DNA from: Pseudomonas putida
Lineage (GTDB): Bacteria; Pseudomonadota; Gammaproteobacteria; Pseudomonadales; Pseudomonadaceae
Direction of reading: 5' to 3'
DNA: 64,000 nucleotides
Assembly (NCBI RefSeq): GCF_003228315.1
Contig: NZ_CP029693.1
Coordinates: forward strand, 6,234,501 to 6,298,500
The first letter of the stretch is position 1, and every line of letters starts with the position of its first letter. A program made the translations under genes and the position numbers. Below, in pieces: positions 15,437 to 26,650 of the stretch. A model generated the notes under the pieces. That model was not told the origin of the DNA. It worked only from the letters and a program-made list of their open reading frames with translations, and ran no database searches.

Positions 15437-16954
15437 ATGAAAACGCCCCATGTTTCACACCAACGGCCCGAAGACGAAAATCTTGGGATCGGCGCGAATA
15501 TGGCTTACGGCCTGCAACATGTTCTGACCATGTACGGTGGCATCGTCGCGGTGCCTTTGATCATTGGTCAGGCTGCCGGGCTGTCGCCGGCGGACATCGG
15601 TTTGTTGATTGCTGCTTCATTGTTTGCGGGGGGGCTGGCCACGTTGCTGCAAACCCTGGGTCTGCCGTTTTTCGGGTGTCAGTTGCCGCTGGTACAGGGC
15701 GTGTCGTTCTCTGGCGTTGCGACCATGGTGGCGATTGTCAGCACGGGAGGTGAGGGTGGCTTCCAGGCGATTCTCGGGGCGGTGATTGCGGCGTCCCTGA
15801 TAGGCCTGCTGATTACGCCGGTGTTCTCCAGAATCACCAAGTTCTTTCCACCGCTGGTCACGGGCATCGTGATCACCACCATCGGTTTGACGTTGATGCC
15901 GGTGGCCGCGCGCTGGGCCATGGGTGGCAACAGCCATTCACCGGAATTCGGCAGCATGGCCAACATCGGCCTGGCCGCGCTGACTTTGGTGCTGGTGCTG
16001 TTCTTGAGCAAGATCGGCAGCGCGAGCATCTCCCGCCTGTCGATCCTGCTGGCCATGGTCATCGGTACGATCATCGCGGTGTTCCTCGGCATGGCGGACT
16101 TCTCGTCCGTCACCGAGGGCCCGATGTTCGGTTTCCCCACGCCGTTCCATTTCGGCCTGCCGACCTTCCACTTCGCGGCCATCCTGTCGATGTGCATCGT
16201 GGTGATGGTGACGCTGGTGGAAACCTCGGCGGACATCCTGGCGGTCGGTGAAATCATCGACACCAAGGTCGACTCCAAGCGCCTGGGCAACGGCCTGCGT
16301 GCGGACATGCTGTCGAGCATGATCGCGCCGATCTTCGGCTCCTTCACCCAAAGCGCCTTTGCCCAGAACGTCGGGCTGGTGGCGGTAACGGGGGTCAAGA
16401 GTCGTTATGTGGTGGCCACCGGCGGTCTGTTCCTGGTGATCCTCGGCCTGCTGCCATTCATGGGTCGGGTCATCGCCGCCGTGCCGACCTCCGTGCTCGG
16501 TGGTGCCGGGATCGTACTGTTCGGCACCGTGGCGGCCAGCGGTATCCGCACGTTGTCCAAGGTCGACTATCGCAACAACGTCAACCTGATCATCGTTGCC
16601 ACCTCTATCGGCTTCGGCATGATCCCGATTGCCGCGCCGAACTTCTACGAACACTTCCCGAGCTGGTTCGCCACGATCTTCCACTCGGGCATCAGCTCCT
16701 CGGCGATCATGGCGATCGTCTTGAACCTGACCTTCAACCACCTGACTGCCGGTAACTCCGATCAACAATCGGTGTTTGCGGCGGGGACCGAGCGGGTTAT
16801 TCGTTATCAGGATCTGGCGGCGTTGCGCGAAGGGGATTACTTCAGCGACGGCAAGCTGCATGACTGCGACGGCAAGGAGATTCCGGTGCTGGAATCGGCG
16901 CATGGCGCGGTAGAGCCGCGACCGGTGCTGGCGAAAAGCAGTGAGCATGTCTGA
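15437..16954 (+). CDS. NCS2 nucleobase permease (xanthine/uric acid type)
   Basis: This inner-membrane symporter imports a purine base. The start at 15437 yields 505 residues with about 14 hydrophobic segments. Family signatures are AYGLQHVLTMYGGIVAVPLIIG near residue 25-46, the motif QNVGLVAVTGVKSR near 310 (the NAT signature region, QNxGxxxxTxxxSR), and ETSADILAVGEI near 265 with the conserved acidic residue. The signature fits the xanthine/uric acid branch better than the uracil branch, but substrate cannot be fixed by eye. A strong terminator (16967-17005) follows. No purine catabolism gene is adjacent. Confidence 0.85.
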   Translation: MKTPHVSHQRPEDENLGIGANMAYGLQHVLTMYGGIVAVPLIIGQAAGLSPADIGLLIAASLFAGGLATLLQTLGLPFFGCQLPLVQGVSFSGVATMVAIVSTGGEGGFQAILGAVIAASLIGLLITPVFSRITKFFPPLVTGIVITTIGLTLMPVAARWAMGGNSHSPEFGSMANIGLAALTLVLVLFLSKIGSASISRLSILLAMVIGTIIAVFLGMADFSSVTEGPMFGFPTPFHFGLPTFHFAAILSMCIVVMVTLVETSADILAVGEIIDTKVDSKRLGNGLRADMLSSMIAPIFGSFTQSAFAQNVGLVAVTGVKSRYVVATGGLFLVILGLLPFMGRVIAAVPTSVLGGAGIVLFGTVAASGIRTLSKVDYRNNVNLIIVATSIGFGMIPIAAPNFYEHFPSWFATIFHSGISSSAIMAIVLNLTFNHLTAGNSDQQSVFAAGTERVIRYQDLAALREGDYFSDGKLHDCDGKEIPVLESAHGAVEPRPVLAKSSEHV

Positions 16955-16966
16955 CATGCGCGGGTG

Positions 16967-17005
16967 AAAAAGGCCGATCTGTCGCGAGACAGGTCGGCCT
17001 TTTTT
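16967..17005. terminator. Terminator after NCS2 permease
   Basis: The stem AGGCCGA(T)CTGTC with its complement, flanked by A5 and T6, stops the permease transcript at 16967-17005. Confidence 0.9.
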
Positions 17006-17041
17006 ATGGATCGAAAGATCCCGGCATTTATGCAGGGCCAC

Positions 17042-17077
17042 AAAAAAGCCCCTGAATCTTTCGATTCAGGGGCTTTT
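17042..17077 (-). terminator. Terminator after tRNA-Asn
   Basis: The stem GCCCCTGAATC/GATTCAGGGGC with loop TTTC lies downstream of tRNA-Asn. On the minus strand it is followed by T6. A T4 run on the plus side may let it act both ways. Confidence 0.9.
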
Positions 17078-17090
17078 CGGTCTTGCTATC

Positions 17091-17166
<76 letters not shown>

Positions 17167-17267
17167 ATGGCGCCTATGTTACTGATTCAAAAAGAGAAGT
17201 CAAGCGTCTGATAACAAAATGGCGGACGCCACGAGACGGACGGTGGTTTAAAGGTGCCCGAAGCGGC

Positions 17268-17477
17268 CTAACCGCCGAAGGTGATAGTGCCGAGCATCAG
17301 TTTGGCGTAAAGCGCGGTGGCGCCCAGCTGCACCAGCCACAGGACCAGGCCGCCGAGAAATACGCCGGTGGCGATTTGCAGCACAAGGTTATTGCCGCGC
17401 TTGGCTTGGTGGCGGGGGGTGAAGACGTCCAGATCATCCAGGTCGTCGCGGTCGGCGCGCAGGTTGTCGTTTTTCAT
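17268..17477 (-). CDS. Small conserved-type membrane protein
   Basis: This 69-residue protein has a charged, Asp/Arg-rich N-terminus of about 28 residues followed by one or two hydrophobic stretches (about 31-51 and 54-65). A GAAGAGAA site precedes the ATG at a usual distance. No domain is recognised. The codon use is that of the chromosome, and the frame lies alone between tRNA-Asn and a REP pair, so it is probably real but of unknown function. Confidence 0.6.
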   Translation of the reverse strand: MKNDNLRADRDDLDDLDVFTPRHQAKRGNNLVLQIATGVFLGGLVLWLVQLGATALYAKLMLGTITFGG

Positions 17478-17515
17478 GTCGGTTCTCTTCGGAAATCTCG
17501 GGTGTACACAAAACC

Positions 17516-17604
17516 TGTAGGAGCGAGCCTGCTCGCGATGGCAATGTCCAATTCAATACATCTTTGACTGAACTGCCGCCTTCGCGAGCAGGCTCGCTCC
17601 CACA
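17516..17604. repeat. REP pair (REPIN)
   Basis: Inverted REP copies at about 17518-17539 and 17581-17603 are separated by some 42 bp between the small membrane protein and tyrB. Confidence 0.9.
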
Positions 17605-17664
17605 TTTGATCTGTGTGCAGTTTAGAGGCCCCGGTCAGGCCATCGGGAAATATCTGCCACAAAT

Positions 17665-17697
17665 AAAAAACGGGAAGCCATCTGGCTTCCCGTTTTT
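17665..17697. terminator. Terminator after tyrB
   Basis: The stem CGGGAAGCCA/TGGCTTCCCG is flanked by A6 and T5 and lies 17 bp past the stop of tyrB, which is on the minus strand. Confidence 0.9.
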
Positions 17698-17713
17698 CGG
17701 ATCAGGCTGCGGT

Positions 17714-18910
17714 TCAGATGACCTGAACGATGGCATCCGTCACAGTCTTGATGTTGCTCTGGTTCAACGCAGCCACGCAGATGCGGCCGGTGTCCAGGGC
17801 GTAGATGCCGAACTCGTTGCGCAGGCGGTGAACCTGTTCAACGCTCAGGCCGGAGTAGGAGAACATGCCGCACTGACGACCGACGAAGCTGAAATCGCGC
17901 TGCGGAGCGTTTTGCGCCAGCAGATCGACCATCTGGGTACGCATGCCTTTAATGCGCAGGCGCATTTCGGCCAGTTCCGCTTCCCACTGGGCGCGCAGTT
18001 CCGGGCTGTTGAGCACGGCGGCCACGATGGTTGCACCGTGGGTTGGCGGGTTGGAGTAGTTGGTGCGGATCACGCGTTTGACTTGCGACAGTACGCGCGC
18101 GCTTTCTTCTTTCGATTCGCTGACGATCGACAGGGCGCCAACGCGCTCGCCGTACAGCGAGAAGGATTTGGAGAACGAACTGGAAACGAAGAAGGTCAGC
18201 CCCGATTCTGCGAACAGGCGCACGGCGGCGGCGTCTTCGTCGATGCCATCGCCAAAGCCCTGGTAGGCCATGTCGAGGAACGGTACGTGACCTTTGGCTT
18301 TCACGGTTTCCAGAACGTTTTTCCAGTCCGCCGGGCTCAGGTCCACGCCGGTCGGGTTGTGGCAGCAGGCGTGCAGCACGATGATCGAGCCGTTTGGCAG
18401 CGCGTTCAGGTCTTCGAGCATGCCGGCACGGTTCACATCGTGAGTCGCGGCGTCGTAGTAGCGGTAGTTCTGCACCGGGAAGCCGGCGGTTTCGAACAGG
18501 GCGCGGTGGTTTTCCCAGCTCGGGTCGCTGATCGCCACGACGGCGTTCGGCAGCAGTTGCTTGAGGAAGTCGGCACCGATTTTCAGTGCGCCGGTACCGC
18601 CGACGGCCTGGGTGGTGATGACCCGGCCAGCAGCGAGCAGTGGCGAATCATTGCCGAACAGCAGTTTTTGCACGGCCTGGTCGTAGGCGGCGATGCCGTC
18701 AATTGGCAGGTAGCCACGGGAAGCGTGTTGAGCGGCGCGAATCGTCTCGGCTTCGACAACGGCGCGCAGGAGTGGAATTCGCCCCTCCTCGTTGCAGTAA
18801 ACACCAACCCCCAGGTTGACTTTGTCAGTACGGGTATCGGCGTTGAATGCTTCGTTGAGGCCCAGGATTGGATCGCGTGGTGCCATTTCGACAGCGGAGA
18901 ACAGGCTCAT
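17714..18910 (-). CDS. tyrB: Aromatic amino acid aminotransferase
   Basis: This PLP enzyme transfers the amino group between aromatic amino acids (or aspartate) and 2-oxoglutarate in the last step of Phe and Tyr synthesis. Its 398 residues match the class Ia aminotransferase size. Readable landmarks are NLGVGVYCNEEGRIPLLRAV (32-51), TQAVGGTGALK near 105, CCHNPTGVDLS near 182, LDMAYQGFGDG near 213-223 and SSSFSKSFSLYGERVG near 240-255, with the PLP-binding Lys. The gene is divergent from uvrB, as in other Pseudomonas. Sequence alone does not separate TyrB from AspC; the tyrB name rests on context and overall look. Confidence 0.88.
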   Translation of the reverse strand: MSLFSAVEMAPRDPILGLNEAFNADTRTDKVNLGVGVYCNEEGRIPLLRAVVEAETIRAAQHASRGYLPIDGIAAYDQAVQKLLFGNDSPLLAAGRVITTQAVGGTGALKIGADFLKQLLPNAVVAISDPSWENHRALFETAGFPVQNYRYYDAATHDVNRAGMLEDLNALPNGSIIVLHACCHNPTGVDLSPADWKNVLETVKAKGHVPFLDMAYQGFGDGIDEDAAAVRLFAESGLTFFVSSSFSKSFSLYGERVGALSIVSESKEESARVLSQVKRVIRTNYSNPPTHGATIVAAVLNSPELRAQWEAELAEMRLRIKGMRTQMVDLLAQNAPQRDFSFVGRQCGMFSYSGLSVEQVHRLRNEFGIYALDTGRICVAALNQSNIKTVTDAIVQVI

Positions 18911-19260
18911 TTTTGCGGCAGCTCTAAATGGAGAGTGGAGGGACGTGTGGCGCTCCAGCCGAATGCACTAGAGCGGTGCACAAACGGGGAGCTAGTATAG
19001 AGGCCATCTGCGATTGATGGCGACAGAGGATTTGGCTTTTACGGCAAGTTTTTCCGAATATTTATCGACCGTTAGTCGATTGGCGTAATCAAAGTCTTCA
19101 CAGGATGTAGGACGTTTGCCTTGAAAGCGCTGGCAATCGGCTCCACATTCAGCACAATCCAGTTTTTTCCTCGGGCGCGTAAGTCGTTTGCGGCCTTTCC
19201 CGTTCCTGCCGGTTTGACTGCGTGGGGGCGATCGCCGCTTCCAGCACAGAGAGATACTTC
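18911..19260. other. Intergenic region between tyrB and uvrB
   Basis: These 350 bp must hold both divergent promoters. I saw no gene, no convincing LexA box of the CTGT-N8-ACAG type, and no repeat. Confidence 0.6.
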
Positions 19261-21276
<2,016 letters not shown>

Positions 21277-21300
21277 GATTTGCGAGGTCTGTGCGGGCCT

Positions 21301-21393
21301 CATCGCGAGCAGGCTCGCTCCCACAGTGTTTTGCGTCGTTCACAAACATTGTGTCCGGCGCTGTACCTGTAGGAGCGAGCCTGCTCGCGATGG
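21301..21393. repeat. REP pair (REPIN)
   Basis: Inverted REP copies at 21301-21325 and 21368-21392 fill the convergent gap between uvrB and emrB. Confidence 0.9.
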
Positions 21394-21406
21394 GGGCGCC
21401 TCGGTA

Positions 21407-22957
21407 CTAATGTGCTTCCCCAGCCTTCAACCCCGCCGGCAGTTTTTTGGTCAACAACACCGCCAACATGCTGATCCCCAGCGCAATCCCGACAAAATGA
21501 AACGCATCGTTGTAGGCCATGATCGATGCCTGCTGATGCGCAATTTCACTGAGTTTGGCCAACGCCGCTGTCTCATTGCCCAGTGTGCCGGTCAGTGACG
21601 CGAGGCGTTCGGCCACCTGCGGATTGCTCGGCACAATCGATTCGCGCAAGTAATCGAAGTAAGTCTTGGTTCGCGCATCCAGCAGCGTGGCGAGCAGGGC
21701 GATGCCGATGGCGCCACCCAGGTTGCGCAGAATGTTGAACAGGCTCGACGCTGACCCTGCATCCTTCGGCAGGATGTACGAAGTGGCGATCAACGAGATG
21801 GTGACCATGATCAGCGGCTGCCCGAGCGCGCGGATGATCTGGATCTGATTGAACTGCGGCCCGGCAAAGTCCGGGTTCAACACCCCCGACGAAAAACTCG
21901 CCAAGCCGAACAGGCCGAAACCCACGGTGCACAGCCATTTCGGCGAGACAACCTTCATCAACTTGGGCACCAGCGGAATCAGAAACAGCTGGGGCACGCC
22001 CATCCACATGATCACTTCACCGATCTGCAGGGCGTTGTAGTTCTGGATCTGCGCCAGGTACAGCGGCAACAGATAGATGGAGCCGTACAGGCCGACCCCC
22101 ATCCCGACGCTGGAAATACTCGACAGGCCGAAATTGCGATTGCCCAGGATGCCGAGGTTGATCAACGGATTGGGCTTGGAAAACTGCACGATCACAAAGG
22201 TGATCAGGCTGATCAGGGCGATGCTGCCCAGCGTCACGATCAGGTCCGATTCGAGCCAGTCCTTGCGATGACCTTCCTCCAGAAACACCTGCAGGCAGCC
22301 CAGGCCAACGCCCAGGGTGACGATGCCGGCGTAGTCGGTGCTTTTGAGCAATTCCCAGTGCGCTTCTTTCTTTTCCAGACCGTACATCAGCCCGGCGATC
22401 ATGATCAGGCCGGGCGGAATGTTGATGTAGAAAATGTATTCCCAGCCCCAGTTTTCCGTCAGCCAGCCGCCGAGGGTCGGGCCGATGGAGGGGGCGAAGG
22501 TGGCGGTCATGGCGAACATCGCCATGCCCTTGGCGCGGTGATGTTCGGGCAGTTTGATCAGGGTCAGGGTGAACGCCAGCGGGATCAGCGCGCCGCCGGT
22601 AAAGCCTTGTAGCGCGCGGAAGACGATCATGCTTTCCAGGCTCCAGGCCATGGAGCACAGCAGCGAAGCGACGAGAAAACCGAGGGACACCCACACCGCC
22701 AGGCGCCGCGCCGACAGCAACTGCACCAGCCAGGCCGTCAGCGGGATCATGATGATTTCCGCCACCAGGTAGGAGGTGGAAATCCACGAGCCTTCCTCCA
22801 GGGTCGCCGACAGCGCGCCCTGAATGTCCTTGAGCGATGAGTTGGTGATCTGGATGTCGAGCACGGCCATGAAGGCGCCGAGCATCACGCTCATCACCGC
22901 GATCCAGTCCCGCCGGGTCGGTTCCCCGACCGGGCGGATCAGTTGATCACCGGCCAT
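21407..22957 (-). CDS. emrB: MFS drug exporter, EmrB/DHA2 family
   Basis: This inner-membrane pump of 516 residues has about 14 hydrophobic segments, as in the DHA2 family. Family features include the first helix GAFMAVLDIQITNSSLKDIQGAL near 28-50, WISTSYLVAEIIMIPLTAWL near 53-72, and the motif PLGGWLTENWGWEYIFYINIP near 145-170 (motif C area). It overlaps the upstream emrA by 11 bp and would form a tripartite efflux system with it and an outer-membrane channel. No TolC-like gene or regulator lies beside the pair, so the channel must come from elsewhere. Substrates cannot be predicted. Confidence 0.9.
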   Translation of the reverse strand: MAGDQLIRPVGEPTRRDWIAVMSVMLGAFMAVLDIQITNSSLKDIQGALSATLEEGSWISTSYLVAEIIMIPLTAWLVQLLSARRLAVWVSLGFLVASLLCSMAWSLESMIVFRALQGFTGGALIPLAFTLTLIKLPEHHRAKGMAMFAMTATFAPSIGPTLGGWLTENWGWEYIFYINIPPGLIMIAGLMYGLEKKEAHWELLKSTDYAGIVTLGVGLGCLQVFLEEGHRKDWLESDLIVTLGSIALISLITFVIVQFSKPNPLINLGILGNRNFGLSSISSVGMGVGLYGSIYLLPLYLAQIQNYNALQIGEVIMWMGVPQLFLIPLVPKLMKVVSPKWLCTVGFGLFGLASFSSGVLNPDFAGPQFNQIQIIRALGQPLIMVTISLIATSYILPKDAGSASSLFNILRNLGGAIGIALLATLLDARTKTYFDYLRESIVPSNPQVAERLASLTGTLGNETAALAKLSEIAHQQASIMAYNDAFHFVGIALGISMLAVLLTKKLPAGLKAGEAH

Positions 22958-24035
22958 CGTCAGAGGTGTCTTTGCTGCTTACCTTGGGCGTGACGGCTTC
23001 AGGGGCGTCCTTGATGTTCACGGTGGCGGTCACCGACATGCCCGGACGGATCTTGCCGCGCAGTGGATTGTCGGCGGCAAACGTCAGTTTGACCGGAATC
23101 CGCTGCACGACCTTGGTGAAGTTGCCGGTGGCGTTGTCTGGCGGCAACAGGCTGAACTGCGCCCCGGAGGCGGCGAACAGGCTGTCGACCCGGGCTTCGA
23201 TGGGTGTGTCGCCGTAAGCGTCGAAGGTCAGCTGGGCCTTCTGCCCGGGCTGCATGTGGCCGATCTGGGTTTCCTTGAAGTTGGCCTGAATCCAGATGTC
23301 TTCGTCGGGCACGATCGACAGCAGATAAGCGCCGGCCTGCACGTACTGGCCTTCCCGGGCCGCGCGCTGGCCGATCAGGCCACTGATAGGCGCGTGAATT
23401 TCACTGCGGGTGAGGTTCAGTTCAGCCTGTGCGAGATCGGTCTGGGCGTTGGCGATCTGTGCGTCGAGGCGTTTGATTTCGGCGCTCAACGCATTGACTT
23501 GCTGGCGCTGCGCTTGGGCATCGGCCTGGGCCTTGCTCAGCTGGGACCGGGCGATATGGGATTCGGCGGAGAGGGTGGTGACCCGTTCTTCCGACACGTA
23601 GCCGGGTTTGCGCAGGGTTTCTGCCCGGTTCAGATCGATCTGCGTACGACCCAGGCTGGCCTGGCTGGAGGCGACCTGTGCTTCGCTGGCGGCAATCAGG
23701 CTGCCTTGCTGGGTCAGTTTGCTCTGGGCTTGCAGGCGCTCGGCCTGGCGAGTGGCGAGCGTCGCGTTGGCGCGGTCGACGGCGAGGCGGAAATCATCGC
23801 CTTCGAGCCGGATCAACAGCTGGCCTTTCTCGACGTGCTGGTTGTCCTGCACCAGCACCTGATCGATACGCGCGCCCAATTGGCTGGAAACGCGGGTGAT
23901 CTCGCCCTGGACATACGCGTTGTCGGTGCTTTCATAAAAGCGTCCCTTGAAGAACCAATGGGCGAAGAAGCCCCCGGCAATCAGCAGGACAATCAACAGG
24001 AAAACGGACAGGCGACGCTTGAGTTGGGCAGGCAT
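22947..24035 (-). CDS. emrA: Membrane fusion protein, EmrA/HlyD family
   Basis: This periplasmic adaptor connects the EmrB pump to an outer-membrane channel. The start at 24035 gives a 362-residue protein with one membrane anchor at about residues 8-28, FYESTDNAYVQGEITRVSSQLGARIDQVLVQDNQHVEKGQLLIRLE (about 34-80, the lipoyl/barrel-sandwich half), a long alpha-helical hairpin rich in Ala/Gln (about 80-190), and the returning barrel half with IHAPISGLIGQRAAREGQYVQAG near 200. The frame continues to an ATG at 24092, but neither start has a strong ribosome site. The gene is the first of the emrAB operon and is divergent from gltX. Confidence 0.88.
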   Translation of the reverse strand: MPAQLKRRLSVFLLIVLLIAGGFFAHWFFKGRFYESTDNAYVQGEITRVSSQLGARIDQVLVQDNQHVEKGQLLIRLEGDDFRLAVDRANATLATRQAERLQAQSKLTQQGSLIAASEAQVASSQASLGRTQIDLNRAETLRKPGYVSEERVTTLSAESHIARSQLSKAQADAQAQRQQVNALSAEIKRLDAQIANAQTDLAQAELNLTRSEIHAPISGLIGQRAAREGQYVQAGAYLLSIVPDEDIWIQANFKETQIGHMQPGQKAQLTFDAYGDTPIEARVDSLFAASGAQFSLLPPDNATGNFTKVVQRIPVKLTFAADNPLRGKIRPGMSVTATVNIKDAPEAVTPKVSSKDTSDDGR

Positions 24036-24267
24036 GGGGCAAACTGTAGTCGAGGATATGTAAGGAAAGTTATCAGCAGGTGAATCTGGCATACAGCCGA
24101 TAAGCGGTAAATGCCATCGCTTGATATTTGGCCATTCACCGCATCATACGGGCATTCCAGACGCAATCTTGGCCTAAATGCCCTGTTCGCTGGAGCGGGG
24201 TGGGGGTCGCCTGTTACCATTCGCGGCTTGATTGTTTCTTTGCTTTTCATTCTTTTCGAGACACGCC

Positions 24268-25749
24268 ATGACCACCGTCCGCACTCGCATCGCGCCATCG
24301 CCTACCGGGGATCCTCACGTAGGTACCGCTTACATCGCATTGTTCAACTACTGCTTTGCCAAGCAGCACGGCGGTGAGTTCATCCTGCGGATCGAAGACA
24401 CCGACCAGTTGCGTTCGACCCGCGAGTCCGAACAGCAGATTTTCGACGCCCTGCGCTGGTTGGGTATCGACTGGAGCGAAGGCCCGGATGTGGGCGGCCC
24501 GCACGGTCCTTACCGTCAAAGTGAGCGTGGCGACATTTACCAGAAGTACTGCCAGCAACTGGTCGACATGGGCCATGCCTTCCCGTGCTTCTGCACCGCC
24601 GAAGAGCTGGACCAGATGCGCGCCGAGCAGATGGCGCGCGGCGAAACCCCGCGTTACGACGGCCGCGCGCTGTTGCTGTCCAAGGAAGAAGTGGCCCGTC
24701 GTCTGGCCGCTGGCGAGCCGCACGTAATCCGCATGAAGGTGCCAAGCGAAGGCGTCTGCGTGGTGCCGGACATGTTGCGTGGCGACGTTGAAATCCCGTG
24801 GGATCGCATGGACATGCAGGTCCTGATGAAGACCGACGGCCTGCCGACCTACTTCCTGGCCAACGTGGTCGACGACCACCTGATGGGCATCACCCACGTA
24901 TTGCGCGGCGAAGAATGGTTGCCATCGGCGCCGAAGCTGATCCTGCTCTACGAATACTTCGGTTGGGAACAGCCGGAACTGTGCTACATGCCGCTGCTGC
25001 GTAACCCGGACAAGAGCAAGCTGTCCAAGCGCAAGAACCCGACTTCGGTGACGTTCTACGAGCGCATGGGCTTCATGCCCGAGGCCATGCTCAACTACCT
25101 GGGTCGCATGGGCTGGTCGATGCCGGACGAGCGCGAGAAGTTCTCGCTGCAGGAAATGGTCGAGAACTTCGACCTCAAGCGCGTTTCCCTGGGTGGGCCG
25201 ATTTTCGACATCGAGAAGCTGTCGTGGCTCAATGGCCAGTGGCTGCGTGATCTGCCGGTGGAAGAGTTCGCCGCGCGGGTGCAGAAGTGGGCATTCAATT
25301 CCGAATACATGATGAAGATCGCGCCGCACGTACAGGGTCGCGTCGAGACATTCAGCCAGGTTGCACCGCTGGCCGGGTTCTTCTTCGCCGGTGGCGTGAA
25401 TCCGGATGCCAAGCTGTTCGAATCGAAGAAGCTCTCGGGTGATCAGGTCCGTCAATTGATGCAGTTGATCCTCTGGAAGCTCGAAAGCCTGCGTCAGTGG
25501 GAGAAGGACAGCATCACGGCGACGATTCAGGCCGTGGTCGAATCGCTGCAATTGAAACTGCGTGATGCCATGCCGCTGATGTTTGCCGCGATCACCGGGC
25601 AAGCCAGCTCGGTGTCGGTGCTCGATGCGATGGAAATCCTCGGCCCGGACCTGACCCGTTTCCGCTTGCGCCAGGCGATTGACCTGCTGGGCGGCGTGTC
25701 GAAGAAAGAAAACAAAGAGTGGGAAAAGCTGTTGGGCGCGATCGCCTGA
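24268..25749 (+). CDS. gltX: Glutamate--tRNA ligase
   Basis: GltX charges tRNA-Glu. The start at 24268 gives MTTVRTRIAPSPTGDPHVGTAY, with the HIGH-type motif at about 9-19; an upstream in-frame start at 24232 adds no similarity. The KMSKS-type motif SKLSKRKNP lies near residue 250. At 493 residues it is of bacterial class-I length, with the anticodon-binding domain at the C-terminus. Two tRNA-Glu genes and two tRNA-Ala genes follow downstream on the same strand but with their own promoter, a placement also known in other Pseudomonas. Confidence 0.96.
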   Translation: MTTVRTRIAPSPTGDPHVGTAYIALFNYCFAKQHGGEFILRIEDTDQLRSTRESEQQIFDALRWLGIDWSEGPDVGGPHGPYRQSERGDIYQKYCQQLVDMGHAFPCFCTAEELDQMRAEQMARGETPRYDGRALLLSKEEVARRLAAGEPHVIRMKVPSEGVCVVPDMLRGDVEIPWDRMDMQVLMKTDGLPTYFLANVVDDHLMGITHVLRGEEWLPSAPKLILLYEYFGWEQPELCYMPLLRNPDKSKLSKRKNPTSVTFYERMGFMPEAMLNYLGRMGWSMPDEREKFSLQEMVENFDLKRVSLGGPIFDIEKLSWLNGQWLRDLPVEEFAARVQKWAFNSEYMMKIAPHVQGRVETFSQVAPLAGFFFAGGVNPDAKLFESKKLSGDQVRQLMQLILWKLESLRQWEKDSITATIQAVVESLQLKLRDAMPLMFAAITGQASSVSVLDAMEILGPDLTRFRLRQAIDLLGGVSKKENKEWEKLLGAIA

Positions 25750-25889
25750 TACGCGACATGAAGGACTGATGGCCATTTTGCGCGCCTGTTGCTGGGCGCA
25801 GAGCGGCCATCAGGCCCCGGATTTTCGGGGGGAGGGCGGTAAGTGATTGTAATGCCGACAAAAAATTTCAAATATTTTGAAAAATAAGT

Positions 25890-25918
25890 TTGACAGCCTT
25901 TCGATACGCCCTTAAGAT
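25890..25918 (+). promoter_or_regulatory. Promoter of the Ala-Glu tRNA array
   Basis: TTGACA (25890-25895) and TAAGAT (25913-25918) are 17 bp apart, a strong sigma-70 promoter 34 bp before the first tRNA-Ala. The stretch just before it is very AT-rich, like an UP element. Confidence 0.75.
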
Positions 25919-25951
25919 TCGCCCCGTCCTCAGCGATGACATCAACGATGA

Positions 25952-26027
<76 letters not shown>

Positions 26028-26106
26028 ATTTACACTTCAAGGTCTGGCCACACCGGCCTTGAAGCGATCAACACTCAGCGTTGATCAGTTGTATAGAAGG
26101 GTTTGC

Positions 26107-26182
26107 GTCCCCTTCGTCTAGTGGCCTAGGACACCGCCCTTTCACGGCGGTAACAGGGGTTCGAGTCCCCTAGGGGACGCCA
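26107..26182 (+). tRNA. tRNA-Glu (TTC), copy 1
   Basis: A 76-nt cloverleaf with encoded CCA. The stem CCGCC/GGCGG encloses CTTTCAC, giving anticodon TTC. It is the substrate of GltX encoded just upstream. Confidence 0.97.
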
Positions 26183-26235
26183 GTTTTACAGAAGCGATGT
26201 TGCAAGATGTCGCTCCGCCGAGAGGCGAAAAATCC

Positions 26236-26311
26236 GGGGCTATAGCTCAGCTGGGAGAGCGCCTGCATGGCATGCAGGAGGTCAGCGGTTCGATCCCGCT
26301 TAGCTCCACCA
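26236..26311 (+). tRNA. tRNA-Ala (GGC), copy 2
   Basis: A near-copy of the first tRNA-Ala with the same GGC anticodon. It differs in the anticodon stem (CCTGC/GCAGG) and in the T stem (GCGGTTCGATCCCGC), with each change compensated. Confidence 0.97.
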
Positions 26312-26390
26312 ATTTACAGTTCAAGGTCTGGCCACACCGGCCTTGAATCGATCAGCTCTCAGCACTGATCAGTTGTATAGAAGGGTTTGT

Positions 26391-26466
26391 GTCCCCTTCG
26401 TCTAGTGGCCTAGGACACCGCCCTTTCACGGCGGTAACAGGGGTTCGAGTCCCCTAGGGGACGCCA
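26391..26466 (+). tRNA. tRNA-Glu (TTC), copy 2
   Basis: Identical by eye to the first tRNA-Glu. It closes the duplicated Ala-Glu unit and is followed by hairpins with T runs. Confidence 0.97.
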
Positions 26467-26472
26467 CGTTTA

Positions 26473-26523
26473 CCCGCTCTGCGGGATTTTATAAGGGTCA
26501 TTCAATTATTGAATGGCCCTTTT
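26473..26523 (+). terminator. Terminators after the tRNA array
   Basis: Two hairpins follow tRNA-Glu: CCCGCTCTGCGGG then ATTTT (26473-26489), and a longer stem AAGGGTCATTCAAT/TTGAATGGCCCTT followed by TTTTG (26493-26523). Confidence 0.85.
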
Positions 26524-26650
26524 GTTTGTCTGGCGTTTGGCCAATTCCCCCAATTTCTCTCAAACTGTTCTTCAGACCAGCGGTCACATCCACGGCTTGC
26601 AGAAAATTATTATGAGAATAATATTCTAGTCGTAATATTCGGAGGCAACG

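Noticed and set aside
17564..19000. Plus-strand frame over tyrB
   Set aside because: Shadow of the aminotransferase gene, which has a PLP Lys and other motifs.
18911..19260. LexA box upstream of uvrB
   Set aside because: No CTGT-N8-ACAG palindrome was found in the gap by reading.
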